Shown: positions 1 through 8,094 of the stretch, in pieces | Position numbering within the stretch: position 1 is the stretch's first letter | Layout of the letters: every line of letters starts with the position of its first letter | Source: Candidatus Gastranaerophilales bacterium | GTDB lineage: Bacteria; Cyanobacteriota; Vampirovibrionia; Gastranaerophilales; Gastranaerophilaceae | Assembly (NCBI GenBank): GCA_944325175.1 | Contig: CALUYZ010000006.1 | Coordinates: forward strand, 1-64,000 | Reading direction: 5' to 3' | Length of the DNA: 64,000 nt | Made by a program: the position numbers and the translations under genes | The notes under the pieces: model-generated | Told to the model about the DNA's origin: nothing | The model's input: only the letters and a program-made list of their open reading frames with translations | Database searches by the model: none

Positions 1-2
1 GC

Positions 3-80
3 AGAATGGTTACAGACCTTGCATATAAACACTTAAGGATACAAAATAAAAACCTAAACGGTCAAATAGGGCTTTTTTAG
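3..80 (+). CDS. 3' end of an unidentified CDS (partial)
   Basis: An open frame enters from the left edge and ends with TAG at 78-80. Its 25 visible residues (ending NLNGQIGLF) look protein-like, but the piece is too short to assign. It would be convergent with the HDOD gene and overlap its stop codon by a few bases. This could be chance; the frame is only 78 bases long. Confidence 0.3.
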   Translation, partial: RMVTDLAYKHLRIQNKNLNGQIGLF

Positions 81-898
81 TTAATATCCAAAATTTCATA
101 ATAAGGAATTAATTTTTTCATGCCACCTGCGGAATACGGCGCAATTTGTGATTTTGAAAGCTGCATGTATTGAAAAACTTTTTGACTTTCCTTCGTTATT
201 TTATTGTTCTTGTGTGCCAACAAATCTGCAAGGTAAATAATAGACGCAGCTTGCGGCAACATAGCATCTAATGGAAAATGATGATACCTGATTGAATCTG
301 TAACTACAATAGGCAAATTCCAACGTCTGCATATATATTCACTTAAATCGGCATGACAATAGCCAAATTCTGCTACCTCTTCTTCTTGAGTATAAATTTT
401 GACTTCTTTAGCATCTTCAATCGAAGTTATTAAATATTTTGAGCCAAACTTATTTTTCATTGCAATTTTACCAATGTCATGTAAAAAACCAAGTAAAAAA
501 GCATCATGAGGATTAATTAGTTTGAATTGAGCAGCAATATCTTTTGAATAGTAAGCTGTCAAAAGAGAATACTTAAAAAGCTCAACACAATCAGCCTCTT
601 GAAAAACAGGAAAAGACGAAAAAGCAAGCACAACATTTTTAAATTTGTGCAAACCCATAAGCGAAACCCCTTTATTAACGGAAATATATCCTGATTTAGA
701 AGGGTTTAAAACTTTATTTATGTATGTAAAAATTCTTGATGAAAGTAATGGGTCGTTTAGCAAAATATTCGCATAAGAATTTTTGGAAATATTTAACTCT
801 CTTGTTAATTCAATAAATTTTTCCATAACAGGAGGCAATTCAGGCAAGCAGCCCAAAAAGTCTTTCTCTATTGAATTATCAACGGTTTTTCCTTGCAT
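77..898 (-). CDS. HDOD-domain signalling protein
   Basis: This 273-residue protein matches the HDOD family, which are HD-related output or adaptor domains used in signal transduction. The N-terminal LPELPPV near residues 18-24 is the usual family opening. An HDIGK motif sits at 140-144 and a YHH segment at about 217. No receiver domain, membrane segment or signal peptide is visible, so it is a single-domain cytoplasmic protein. The start lies three bases after the ftsX stop, so it is probably the last gene of the tagA-ftsE-ftsX operon. The HD pair is kept, but many HDOD proteins are not active hydrolases, so activity is not implied. Confidence 0.8.
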   Translation of the reverse strand: MQGKTVDNSIEKDFLGCLPELPPVMEKFIELTRELNISKNSYANILLNDPLLSSRIFTYINKVLNPSKSGYISVNKGVSLMGLHKFKNVVLAFSSFPVFQEADCVELFKYSLLTAYYSKDIAAQFKLINPHDAFLLGFLHDIGKIAMKNKFGSKYLITSIEDAKEVKIYTQEEEVAEFGYCHADLSEYICRRWNLPIVVTDSIRYHHFPLDAMLPQAASIIYLADLLAHKNNKITKESQKVFQYMQLSKSQIAPYSAGGMKKLIPYYEILDIN

Positions 899-901
899 AT
901 T

Positions 902-1816
902 TTATACTTTCAAATGCTTTTTAATACACATCAAACTTCCACCGGCAGAAAAAACAATTCCAACCGCCAAAACAGACAAAATTACAATCTGTTGAGCAAA
1001 TAAGAACGAAGGTATCATAAAAAACTCATGCACTTTGTATAAGTACCCTTGTACGACATTAATCGGAAAAATAGCAATTATAGCACCCAAAAAGCCATAA
1101 ATTGCACCTTGCAGCACAAGCGGAAATTTTATATACCAATTAGAAACACCCATAAGGCGCATGATTTCGATTTCTTCTTTTCTTGATTGAATAACAAGCT
1201 GAATGGTATTGTTAATGATAGTAATTGTTAATAAACATGCAACAATAACAACCAGAAAGGTAACCGTATGCGAAACTTTGTTTAAAGTTTGAAACTTTTT
1301 GACCCAATCTTTTGCATATCCAGTATCTGAAACACCCTCAACATGTCTTACCCTAACAAGAACATCATCTAAATTATCAACCATATCAACTTTTACATGA
1401 AGTGTATCAGGAAGCGGGTTTTCGACATCAGGAACATCAATTTCATTTTTAAGATCATTCCAAGCTTTTTGTTTTGAAATAAATTTAACCTCTTTTACGT
1501 GATCGATTTTTTTAATTCTTGAAATAACCGCATCTGAATTTGCACTGTCTGAAAGATAAGCAGAAATTTGCAGTGTGCCGCCAAGTTCATTAACAATGCT
1601 TTGCAGAGATAAAGATGATCTGAATAAAGCGCCAAAGATTGTTAAAATAGCAGCCATAGTCGTAACGATTGCAATATTTATAAGCCCTGTTTGTTGAATA
1701 CCTTTAAAAGTTTCAATTAACATGCGATATAAAATTCTGACATCAGTAAGCCAATCTTTTGGGATATGAGATTTAACTTTTTGTTTGATTCTGTTTCTTG
1801 TTTGTCCGTTAGCCAT
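902..1816 (-). CDS. ftsX: Cell division ABC-type permease FtsX
   Basis: FtsX is the membrane partner of FtsE. The complex transmits a signal across the membrane to activate peptidoglycan hydrolases at division. The protein has one N-terminal transmembrane segment, an extracytoplasmic domain of about 110 residues and three C-terminal transmembrane segments, the standard FtsX layout. A longer frame begins at 1855, but I chose ATG 1816 because it gives the typical short cytoplasmic N-terminus and overlaps the ftsE stop by eight bases, indicating translational coupling. The conserved cytoplasmic EEIEIMRLMGVS segment precedes the last two helices. Confidence 0.93.
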   Translation of the reverse strand: MANGQTRNRIKQKVKSHIPKDWLTDVRILYRMLIETFKGIQQTGLINIAIVTTMAAILTIFGALFRSSLSLQSIVNELGGTLQISAYLSDSANSDAVISRIKKIDHVKEVKFISKQKAWNDLKNEIDVPDVENPLPDTLHVKVDMVDNLDDVLVRVRHVEGVSDTGYAKDWVKKFQTLNKVSHTVTFLVVIVACLLTITIINNTIQLVIQSRKEEIEIMRLMGVSNWYIKFPLVLQGAIYGFLGAIIAIFPINVVQGYLYKVHEFFMIPSFLFAQQIVILSVLAVGIVFSAGGSLMCIKKHLKV

Positions 1817-2483
1817 ACGTACCTGCCTGCACATCTTTAACAATTTGACCGTCACACAATGTAACTACCCTTTTTCTAAAGTAATCAACCATTGTATGAT
1901 CATGCGTTGAAACCAAAATAGTGATACCTCTTTGGTTAACCTGATCTAAAATTTCCATAACTTCCATTGAGTTCTTTGGGTCTAAATTTCCCGTAGGTTC
2001 ATCCGCAATAAGTAATGGCGGTCCATTAACAATAGCACGTGCAATCGAAACCCTTTGTTGCTCACCGCCGGATAATTCTGAAGGTTTTGATTTAGCTTTA
2101 TGTTCCAAACCGACAACTTTTAGCGCACCAAAAACTCTAGCTTCAATTTCACGTGAGGAAATTCCCAAAGTTCTTATAACATAGGCAATATTATCGTATA
2201 CTGTATGATTTTGAAGTAATTTAAAATCTTGAAAAACAATCCCCATGCATCTTCTTAAATTAGGGATTTTATTAGGATGTAAATTTGCAATATTAATACC
2301 GCCGATTATAACCTGACCACGAGTGGGTTTTTCTTCCATATAAAGCATTTTCATCAAGGTTGATTTGCCGGCACCTGAAGGACCTGTTAAAAATACAAAC
2401 TCACCCGGTTTAATGTGCAAATTAACATTATATAATGCAGGTTTATTTTTATATTGTTTAATAATATCTTTTAAAATTATCAT
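1809..2483 (-). CDS. ftsE: Cell division ATP-binding protein FtsE
   Basis: This is the ATPase of the FtsEX complex (224 residues, usual length). Walker A is GPSGAGKST at 34-42, the Q-loop lies in IVFQDF near 83-88, the ABC signature is LSGGEQQR at 138-145, and Walker B is LLIADEPTGNLD at about 158-169. It starts 17 bases after the tagA-like stop and overlaps ftsX by eight bases. It therefore belongs to a minus-strand operon that also makes a cell-surface glycosyltransferase. Confidence 0.95.
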   Translation of the reverse strand: MIILKDIIKQYKNKPALYNVNLHIKPGEFVFLTGPSGAGKSTLMKMLYMEEKPTRGQVIIGGINIANLHPNKIPNLRRCMGIVFQDFKLLQNHTVYDNIAYVIRTLGISSREIEARVFGALKVVGLEHKAKSKPSELSGGEQQRVSIARAIVNGPPLLIADEPTGNLDPKNSMEVMEILDQVNQRGITILVSTHDHTMVDYFRKRVVTLCDGQIVKDVQAGTYG

Positions 2484-2500
2484 ACCGTAAAAGACGACCC

Positions 2501-3238
2501 TTAACTATTATTCCTGTTGAACACACTATCAATTATACTTTGAAAAAAGAATATTGGCAAAGTTGGAAAAATCCTTTTAAATCTTTCAGGCTGTTTTATT
2601 GTGCGATAAAGCCATTCAAGCCCAAGTTTTCTGTAAATATCAGGCGCAAGTTGAACTTTGCCCGATAAAACATCGAAAGTGCCTCCAACACCAATCATAA
2701 CAATGCCATTAGCTTGCTTTTTAAGTTCGGAAATAAACATTTCTTGCCTTGGTGAACCCATTGCGCATAACAAAAATTGAGCTTTTGAGTTCAGAATATC
2801 TTTTATAATAGGGTTAAAATCGTCAAAATAGCCATTATGAGTATAAACGATATTAATACCGTCATGCATTTTTTTGATATTTTCAACAGCTAAATCCAAA
2901 ACATCTTGTTTTGCACCGACAAGAGCAACCCTAAATTGTTCGCATCCTGCGATTTCAAGCATTTTTTTTGACAAATCAACACCTGTAACTTGCTCTTGAT
3001 TTATTCCCTTCATTTTTAGCGCCAGTTTTACACCGACTCCATCAGGTGTGACTAATTCTGCCTCATTAATTATTTTCTTTAGTTCAGGTGTTTTCTTTGC
3101 ATTTTGTATAATTTCGGGGTTAATTGTAACAACATGAATATTTTTAGCATCATTCACGGCACAAATAAGAGCCTTTATAACTTCATCAAAGCTCATTAAA
3201 TCTACATTAAACCCCTGAATTTTTACTCTTTTATCCAT
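2501..3238 (-). CDS. WecG/TagA/CpsF family glycosyltransferase
   Basis: This 245-residue protein belongs to the GT26 family, which transfers N-acetylmannosamine-type sugars onto lipid-linked precursors of surface polymers at the inner membrane face. Family motifs are TPDGVGV at 64-70 (catalytic Asp 66 expected), AMGSPRQE at 159-166 and GVGGTFDV at 183-190. An arginine-rich C-terminal tail after about residue 205 fits membrane attachment. It is the first gene of the tagA-ftsE-ftsX-HDOD operon. No Shine-Dalgarno is visible, but TATTAT lies six bases before the ATG, suggesting a leaderless message. The exact acceptor cannot be read from sequence. Confidence 0.88.
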   Translation of the reverse strand: MDKRVKIQGFNVDLMSFDEVIKALICAVNDAKNIHVVTINPEIIQNAKKTPELKKIINEAELVTPDGVGVKLALKMKGINQEQVTGVDLSKKMLEIAGCEQFRVALVGAKQDVLDLAVENIKKMHDGINIVYTHNGYFDDFNPIIKDILNSKAQFLLCAMGSPRQEMFISELKKQANGIVMIGVGGTFDVLSGKVQLAPDIYRKLGLEWLYRTIKQPERFKRIFPTLPIFFFQSIIDSVFNRNNS

Positions 3239-3244
3239 AGGTTA

Positions 3245-3272
3245 ATAATATCAAATAATTTAAGGTATACAA
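3245..3272 (-). promoter_or_regulatory. Promoter of the tagA-ftsE operon (leaderless)
   Basis: On the minus strand a -10 element TATTAT (3245-3250) ends exactly six bases before ATG 3238. A weak -35 TTGTAT (3267-3272) lies 16 bases further upstream. Transcription would start at or next to the A of the start codon, and no ribosome binding site is present. Confidence 0.5.
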
Positions 3273-3293
3273 GAAAATTTTTATTAAGAAAAT

Positions 3294-3321
3294 TTGACTA
3301 ACTCAATTTTTTATATAGAAT
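3294..3321 (+). promoter_or_regulatory. Sigma-70-type promoter for the Gfo/Idh gene
   Basis: TTGACT at 3294-3299 and TAGAAT at 3316-3321 are separated by 16 bases, which fits a housekeeping promoter. The start codon at 3370 has its own AAGGAAG ribosome site, so this transcript has a normal leader of about 40 bases. Confidence 0.55.
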
Positions 3322-3369
3322 AAAATTAGGTAAATACCGCCAGAATTATGGATTCAAGGAAGTTTTAAA

Positions 3370-4377
3370 ATGACAAACGAAAGTAAATACGTTGGAGTTA
3401 TCGGCTGTGGAATTTGGGGAAAAAATATCGTAAGAAATTTTTACAGTCTAAATGCACTAAATACTGTTTGCGATTTAGATGAACAAACCTTAAATAAAAT
3501 CAAAACAGATTACCCCGGCACAAATACAACAAAAGACTTTAACGAAATTATAAATAATAAAAATATAAAAGCTGTTTGTGTCATAACACCAAGCCACACA
3601 CATTTTAACCTTGTAAAACTGGCACTGGAGCATGGCAAGCACGTTTATGTTGAAAAGCCCATTTCAATAAAAGCAGACGAAGCGCTTAAACTTAAAGAAC
3701 TGGCTGATGAAAAAAGCTTAATTTTAATGGTAGGACATCTTCTTTTATATCATCCTGCCGTTAACCGTCTAAAAATGTTGATTGAAGAAGGTGTTTTAGG
3801 CAATATTAAATACGTTCAATCAGACAGATTAAACATCAATTATTTTAAAAATGACAGAAGTGTAATGTGGGATTTAGCTCCCCATGATGTTTCCATGACA
3901 TCTTATGTAATTGGTTCAGAACCTGAAAAAGTTATAGCAGCAACAGGTGCATCAACAGAAAATAACAACATTTTTGACATAACCCACATTACAATACAAT
4001 ACAAAAATGGAGTCATAGCACAAATCTCAGACAGCTGGATTCACCCCCAAAAATATGTAAAATTAATGGTTAGGGGTGACAAAGCAAGTGCAGTTTTGGA
4101 TGACACACTACAAGAACACAAATTAATTGTTTTTGACAACTCCAAACCGGGGCAGCAAAACATTGAAATACCCGATTATATTGAAATAGAGCCCCTTAAA
4201 CTCGAATGTCAGCATTTTCTCCACTGCATAGAAACAGGCAAAAAACCTCGTTCTGACGGTGAAAATGGTTATATAACCGTAAAAGCTCTTGAAGACGCCG
4301 AAAAAATAATGTTCGGCGCACAAAGAGAACAGCTTGATAATGTTGACTACGCCCTTTCAAGAGCAAAAAAACACTAA
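3370..4377 (+). CDS. Gfo/Idh/MocA-family NAD(P)-dependent oxidoreductase
   Basis: This 335-residue sugar or sugar-nucleotide dehydrogenase has an N-terminal Rossmann fold with GCGIWGKN at 12-19. The family EKPIS signature (95-99) contains the conserved lysine. WDLAPHDV at 167-174 opens the substrate domain. Such enzymes oxidise C3 or other ring hydroxyls, and relatives such as WlbA act on UDP-amino sugars before transamination. A DegT-type aminotransferase lies at 11355-12473, but it is not adjacent, so a shared pathway is only a possibility. The ribosome site is AAGGAAG upstream of ATG 3370, and a strong terminator follows. Confidence 0.85.
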   Translation: MTNESKYVGVIGCGIWGKNIVRNFYSLNALNTVCDLDEQTLNKIKTDYPGTNTTKDFNEIINNKNIKAVCVITPSHTHFNLVKLALEHGKHVYVEKPISIKADEALKLKELADEKSLILMVGHLLLYHPAVNRLKMLIEEGVLGNIKYVQSDRLNINYFKNDRSVMWDLAPHDVSMTSYVIGSEPEKVIAATGASTENNNIFDITHITIQYKNGVIAQISDSWIHPQKYVKLMVRGDKASAVLDDTLQEHKLIVFDNSKPGQQNIEIPDYIEIEPLKLECQHFLHCIETGKKPRSDGENGYITVKALEDAEKIMFGAQREQLDNVDYALSRAKKH

Positions 4378-4384
4378 ATCATAA

Positions 4385-4413
4385 AAGGCGCCGTTCAGGC
4401 GCCTGGTTTTTAT
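4385..4413 (+). terminator. Rho-independent terminator after the Gfo/Idh gene
   Basis: A GGCGCC / GGCGCC stem (4387-4392 with 4398-4403, loop gttca) is followed by TGG and a run of T. It lies eight bases past the stop codon. Confidence 0.85.
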
Positions 4414-4424
4414 TAACATTGACC

Positions 4425-5402
4425 TCATTTTTTTATACAACGCACAAAAAGTTTAGTTGAACGCGTATCTTTGCTGCGAGTGCCGAGATAAAAGCCTTGC
4501 CCCCAAGCTAATCCTGATGCACCTAGCGATATTACAGAGCCGGACCAATAGCCATTTGAACCCGTCTGCCCTGTCAAATTAATAAGAGGTGCATTTACAA
4601 ACAATGCAGCCAGTTCATCTCTATCAGGCAATCTCAAATCTTCTCCTAAAGCCATACATGCCTTTGGTGCATCTATTGTATCAGCATTGTCAGAATAGTG
4701 CGGCACAGTTGAAGCATAATTCATCTTGTACGGGCGAGGTGCAACTACAACAGGGTTTTTATTATAAAAAGCTGTTATAAACCCTACATCTTTACCTACT
4801 TCATTAGGACCTTCGCTACCATTTAAGTCATAGACAAAATTAACACACATTTTATTTTGTGTATACTGGCTCAAAGATGAATCCGAGCCACACAGGGGAT
4901 TATAGAAAACCGCAACAGATTCTCCATTAACCGTTTCAAATGCTGCAGCCTTTGTATCTGCCATATCGCCAACTTCATTTGCTTGATGATAACCATTCAA
5001 TAACTTTTCATTCAACTCACTCATCTTGCTTGGAAATGTAATTTCAGAAACGGCATCCAATGTTGTAATTTTACTTGGAATACCACAAGATGAAAGTTTA
5101 TCGGGGCCGCAAACATTGTTTATCTTATAAACTTTAGATAGAGCATCTAAAATAAAACTTTCAGCTGCTGTATCTGCTGTCGCCGTTCCGTCTTCATCTT
5201 CCGTATAAGTTCCATATCCACCCAGTGTGTTCATTTGCCCTATAGCTTGAGCTAATCTTGCATGTAACGCCTTCTTCTGAGCTTCCCATGCTTTTTCATT
5301 TACATTCACAAGTAAACTTGGCAAAGTAATCGCTGCTACAATACCAATAATCGCCAAAGTAATTAATACTTCAGCTAAAGTAAAACCCTTTGTCTTTTTC
5401 AT
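4425..5402 (-). CDS. Prepilin-like protein with DUF1566-type C-terminal domain (paralogue 1)
   Basis: A type IV prepilin-like protein of about 325 residues. The short basic leader MKKTKG is followed by FTLAEVLITLAIIG, so prepilin peptidase should cut between G and F, and Glu5 of the mature protein is present. The first ~200 residues are almost the same as in the three neighbouring paralogues. The C-terminal region (LRLPDRDEL, a WSGS-like segment, final VRCIKK) resembles the DUF1566/Lcl C-terminal fold, which is lectin-like and often cell-surface. I chose ATG 5402 rather than the longer frame because GTTGAAAGGATAG lies just upstream, as in paralogue 3. Conserved cysteines suggest disulfides. 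The function (adhesin-like minor pilin or pseudopilin) is inferred. Confidence 0.85.
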   Translation of the reverse strand: MKKTKGFTLAEVLITLAIIGIVAAITLPSLLVNVNEKAWEAQKKALHARLAQAIGQMNTLGGYGTYTEDEDGTATADTAAESFILDALSKVYKINNVCGPDKLSSCGIPSKITTLDAVSEITFPSKMSELNEKLLNGYHQANEVGDMADTKAAAFETVNGESVAVFYNPLCGSDSSLSQYTQNKMCVNFVYDLNGSEGPNEVGKDVGFITAFYNKNPVVVAPRPYKMNYASTVPHYSDNADTIDAPKACMALGEDLRLPDRDELAALFVNAPLINLTGQTGSNGYWSGSVISLGASGLAWGQGFYLGTRSKDTRSTKLFVRCIKK

Positions 5403-5426
5403 AACTTTTTCTATCCTTTCAACTTT

Positions 5427-5455
5427 TTGCATCAATTTGTTTTAGTTTGGTGCAA
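5427..5455. promoter_or_regulatory. Interrupted palindrome E1 (operator candidate, paralogue 1 proximal)
   Basis: TTGCATCAA (5427-5435), 11 bases, then TTGGTGCAA (5447-5455). It sits 25 bases before ATG 5402, next to the ribosome site. It is one member of a family of five sites around the prepilin genes that share the same half-sites and spacing. Confidence 0.55.
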
Positions 5456-5570
5456 CCGACCAAAAGTATTATTTTTACAATCCTTTTCAACCGTTCAAAA
5501 AATCTGACAGCTATTTTTTCCAATCTTGAACAAAATCTAAAACAATGCTATATTAATAAAAAGACCTAAA

Positions 5571-5599
5571 ATGCACCAAACTAAAACATTTTGGTGCAT
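5571..5599. promoter_or_regulatory. Interrupted palindrome E2 (operator candidate, paralogue 1 distal)
   Basis: ATGCACCAA (5571-5579), 11 bases, then TTGGTGCAT (5591-5599), a perfect dyad. It lies exactly 144 bases from E1, the same distance that separates E3 from E4. It could also act as a weak terminator for paralogue 2 on the minus strand, because a T-rich stretch follows. Confidence 0.55.
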
Positions 5600-5629
5600 T
5601 TTTAATTATTAAAGTTCTCCTCACAAGAA

Positions 5630-5653
5630 AGCGCTACATATTTAAGTAGCGCT
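5630..5653 (-). terminator. Hairpin downstream of paralogue 2, possible terminator
   Basis: A perfect 8-bp stem AGCGCTAC / GTAGCGCT with an 8-base AT-rich loop. It lies about 100 bases after the paralogue 2 stop on the minus strand and is followed there by TTTCTTGT, a modest T-tract. Apart from this hairpin and the two palindromes E1 and E2, the 5403-5752 gap holds no gene I can support. Confidence 0.4.
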
Positions 5654-5752
5654 AACTTAATAATTAAATAAAGGAGTTGAAATAAAATACATTATCATTT
5701 ATAAAAAGAGCCCTATTTAGACTTTTATAATTGACAAAATGTAATTTGACAT

Positions 5753-6724
5753 TTACCTCTTAATACAAAGTACATAGAACAAAGCAGAACGCCCATAATA
5801 ATAGCGGTGACCATTATTAAAGCCTTGACGCCAACCGGATATAGTAGCACCTGAAGATATTATTGTACTTGACCAAAAACCGCTATTATTTTCATTCATG
5901 TTGATAAAAGGAGCATTTACAAAGAGTGATGCAAGTTCATCTCTATCAGGAAGTCTCAAATCTTCTCCTGCCGATTTGCATATTGTTTGAGCATCTATTT
6001 TATCTTGAGTTTGCGTATATAGTGGCGCGGTTGATGTGTAATTTGTGTTATAAATAATAGGTGCTACAACAACTGGATTTTTGTTATAAAAAGCTGTAAT
6101 AAATCCAACGTCTTTCCCAATTTGGTTTGGTCCTTCGTTGCCATTTAAGTCATAAACAAAATTCACACACATTTTATTTTGTGCATAATGACCCGACAAA
6201 GTATCAGAACTACACAGCGGGTTGTAAAATACGGCAATGGATTCACCATTAACTGTTTCAAAAGCGGCGGCTTTAGTATCTGCCATATCTCCAATTTCCC
6301 CGTCTGCTCGTCCGCCGTTTAACAATTTATCATTCAGTTCACTCATCTTTGTCGGAAATGTAAGCTCAGATGTTCCGTTTAATGTTGTAATTTTACTTGG
6401 AATACCGCAAGATGAAAGTTTATCGGGACCACAGACATTGTTTATTTTATAAACTTTAGATAGAGCATCTAAAATAAAGCTTTCAGCTGCCGTATCAACC
6501 GTTGCGGTTCCTTCTTCATTGGTTTCAAATGTTCCATACCCACCTAATGTATTCATCTGCCCAATCGCTTGTGCCAATCTTGCATGAAGAGCTTTTTTCT
6601 GTGCATCCCATGCTTTTTCGTTAACATTTACAAGTAAACTAGGCAAAGTAATTGCTGCTACAATACCAATAATTGCTAACGTAATCAAAATTTCAGCTAA
6701 AGTAAACCCTGTTTTCTTTTTCAT
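5753..6724 (-). CDS. Prepilin-like protein with DUF1566-type C-terminal domain (paralogue 2)
   Basis: A prepilin-like protein of about 323 residues with leader MKKKTG before FTLAEILITLAIIG and Glu5 present. ATG 6724 is preferred over the longer frame because AGAAAGGTAA lies just upstream and the leader then matches the paralogues. The middle of the gene is almost identical in DNA to the oppositely oriented paralogue 3 (6209-6454 against 7351-7596), while the flanking parts differ. The C-terminal region keeps LRLPDRDELA and ends VLCIKR. It has no TGCACCAA-type proximal site upstream, unlike paralogues 1 and 3, so its regulation may differ. Confidence 0.84.
   Translation of the reverse strand: MKKKTGFTLAEILITLAIIGIVAAITLPSLLVNVNEKAWDAQKKALHARLAQAIGQMNTLGGYGTFETNEEGTATVDTAAESFILDALSKVYKINNVCGPDKLSSCGIPSKITTLNGTSELTFPTKMSELNDKLLNGGRADGEIGDMADTKAAAFETVNGESIAVFYNPLCSSDTLSGHYAQNKMCVNFVYDLNGNEGPNQIGKDVGFITAFYNKNPVVVAPIIYNTNYTSTAPLYTQTQDKIDAQTICKSAGEDLRLPDRDELASLFVNAPFINMNENNSGFWSSTIISSGATISGWRQGFNNGHRYYYGRSALFYVLCIKR
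6209..6454. repeat. Inverted near-identical tract shared with 7351..7596
   Basis: This 246-bp part of paralogue 2 matches the reverse complement of 7351-7596 in paralogue 3. By eye I find only two differences, both in an alanine-alanine stretch. The sequence just outside the tract is clearly diverged at synonymous sites. This is the pattern expected from a recent gene-conversion event between inverted copies. Confidence 0.75.
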
Positions 6725-6887
6725 CAAAATTACCTTTCTTTTATCAGCAAATTTAAAAAAATGTATAATGAAGCAATACTTCACATATAGTTATATTATC
6801 ATCTTTTCACCTTGGCTTCAATGTATGAATTATAAATTATTATTTTAGCTTTTTGTACCACTATTACGGAATTATATTGCAACAAAA

Positions 6888-6916
6888 ATGCACCAAAATG
6901 AGCTATCTTGGTGCAT
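6888..6916. promoter_or_regulatory. Interrupted palindrome E3 (operator candidate, between divergent paralogues 2 and 3)
   Basis: ATGCACCAA (6888-6896), 11 bases, TTGGTGCAT (6908-6916), a perfect dyad. It lies in the divergent intergenic region, upstream of both genes, so it cannot be a terminator for either. This supports a protein-binding role for the family. A possible -10 TATAAT for paralogue 3 lies at 6991-6996. Confidence 0.6.
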
Positions 6917-7031
6917 TTAACTTCTTTTTCTCAATATATCATTGTTTCACTATTAATTCAAGACCAATAAACCTTAATATTTTTTATTTCTATAATCCAC
7001 AAAACCCTCTAACAATAAAGGATATAACCCC

Positions 7032-7060
7032 TTGCATCAAATTAGCTCAAATTGGTGCAA
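7032..7060. promoter_or_regulatory. Interrupted palindrome E4 (operator candidate, paralogue 3 proximal)
   Basis: TTGCATCAA (7032-7040), 11 bases, TTGGTGCAA (7052-7060), directly followed by the AGTTGAAAGG ribosome site of paralogue 3. In RNA the arms could pair over nine bases with one G-U pair, so a translational effect is also possible. It begins 144 bases after E3. Confidence 0.55.
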
Positions 7061-7080
7061 AGTTGAAAGGATAGAATGAT

Positions 7081-8055
7081 ATGAAAAAGTTTAAAGGCTT
7101 TACGCTTGCTGAAGTTTTAATTACTTTGGCAATTATTGGCATTGTGGCTGCAATTACTTTGCCTAGTTTACTTGTAAATGTTAACGAAAAAGCATGGGAT
7201 GCACAGAGGAAAGCTCTTCATGCAAGATTAACTCAAGCGATTGGGCAGATGAATACATTAGGTGGGTATGGAACGTACACGGAAGATGAAGACGGAACCG
7301 CAACAGAAGATACGGCAGCTGAGAGTTTTATTTTAGATGCATTGTCAAAGGTTTATAAAATAAACAATGTCTGTGGTCCCGATAAACTTTCATCTTGCGG
7401 TATTCCAAGTAAAATTACAACATTAAACGGAACATCTGAGCTTACATTTCCGACAAAGATGAGTGAACTGAATGATAAATTGTTAAACGGCGGACGAGCA
7501 GACGGGGAAATTGGAGATATGGCAGATACTAAAGCGGCTGCTTTTGAAACAGTTAATGGTGAATCCATTGCCGTATTTTACAACCCGCTGTGTAGTGCAG
7601 ATAGCAATAATTGGCAATATATAACTAATAAAATGTGTGTAAATTTTATTTATGATTTAAACGGCACAGAAGGTCCTAATCAAGTAGGAAAAGATGTAGG
7701 GTTTATAACTGCATTATATAGAAACAATCCTGTAGTTGTTGCCCCAATTCCTCATGAAAAAGACTATGAAACCTCGGTTCCTTCGTATAGTGATAATGAT
7801 GAAATAGTTGATGCTGCAACAGCTTGCAAGATTATGGGTAAAGATTTACGGATGCCGGATAGACATGAAGTTGCTTCATTGTTTGTTAATGCTCCTTTGA
7901 TTAATTTTGGCGATAATCCACATCTTTATTGGACAGGTTCAATAGTCTCATCGGGACCATCCGGACATGCATGGGACGTAGCATTTGTGAATGGATCAAC
8001 AAGCTTTGGATGGAAACGCAATACGCTAAAACCAATACGCTGCATTAAAAAATAA
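7081..8055 (+). CDS. Prepilin-like protein with DUF1566-type C-terminal domain (paralogue 3)
   Basis: A 324-residue prepilin-like protein with leader MKKFKG before FTLAEVLITLAIIG. The central region matches paralogue 2 almost base for base, while the last ~100 residues differ (LRMPDRHEVASLFVNAP, then a YWTGSIVSSG segment and final IRCIKK). The ribosome site GTTGAAAGGATAG and the palindromes E3 and E4 upstream match those of paralogue 1 in mirror image. Surface display through a pilus or type II-like pseudopilus is inferred from the leader; no assembly genes are in the window. Confidence 0.85.
   Translation: MKKFKGFTLAEVLITLAIIGIVAAITLPSLLVNVNEKAWDAQRKALHARLTQAIGQMNTLGGYGTYTEDEDGTATEDTAAESFILDALSKVYKINNVCGPDKLSSCGIPSKITTLNGTSELTFPTKMSELNDKLLNGGRADGEIGDMADTKAAAFETVNGESIAVFYNPLCSADSNNWQYITNKMCVNFIYDLNGTEGPNQVGKDVGFITALYRNNPVVVAPIPHEKDYETSVPSYSDNDEIVDAATACKIMGKDLRMPDRHEVASLFVNAPLINFGDNPHLYWTGSIVSSGPSGHAWDVAFVNGSTSFGWKRNTLKPIRCIKK
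7351..7596. repeat. Inverted near-identical tract shared with 6209..6454
   Basis: The plus-strand copy of the 246-bp tract described at 6209-6454. It covers the cysteine-containing CGPDKLSSCG part and the following ~60 codons of the prepilin-like gene. Confidence 0.75.
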
Positions 8056-8066
8056 ATTTATAAAAT

Positions 8067-8094
8067 TTGCACCATAATATTCATTATGGTGCAA
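8067..8094. promoter_or_regulatory. Interrupted palindrome E5 (operator candidate, paralogue 4 distal)
   Basis: TTGCACCAT (8067-8075), 10 bases, ATGGTGCAA (8086-8094). The inner bases extend the dyad further. It follows the paralogue 3 stop closely but lacks a T-tract. Its distance to ATG 8262 (168 bases) matches that of the distal sites of paralogues 1 and 3. A degenerate proximal partner (TTGAAACAA ... TTGGTCTAA, 8212-8239) lies 145 bases further on. Confidence 0.5.

Noticed and set aside
5427-5455. Canonical NtrC binding site
   Set aside because: The half-sites match TGCACC/GGTGCA in the distal copies, but the spacer is 15 bases instead of five, so a direct NtrC call is not supported.
7040-7075. 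Sigma-54 promoter at TTGGTGCAAAGTTGA
   Set aside because: The spacing between the GG and GC-like elements is one base short and the site would leave almost no leader; it overlaps the palindrome and ribosome site instead.
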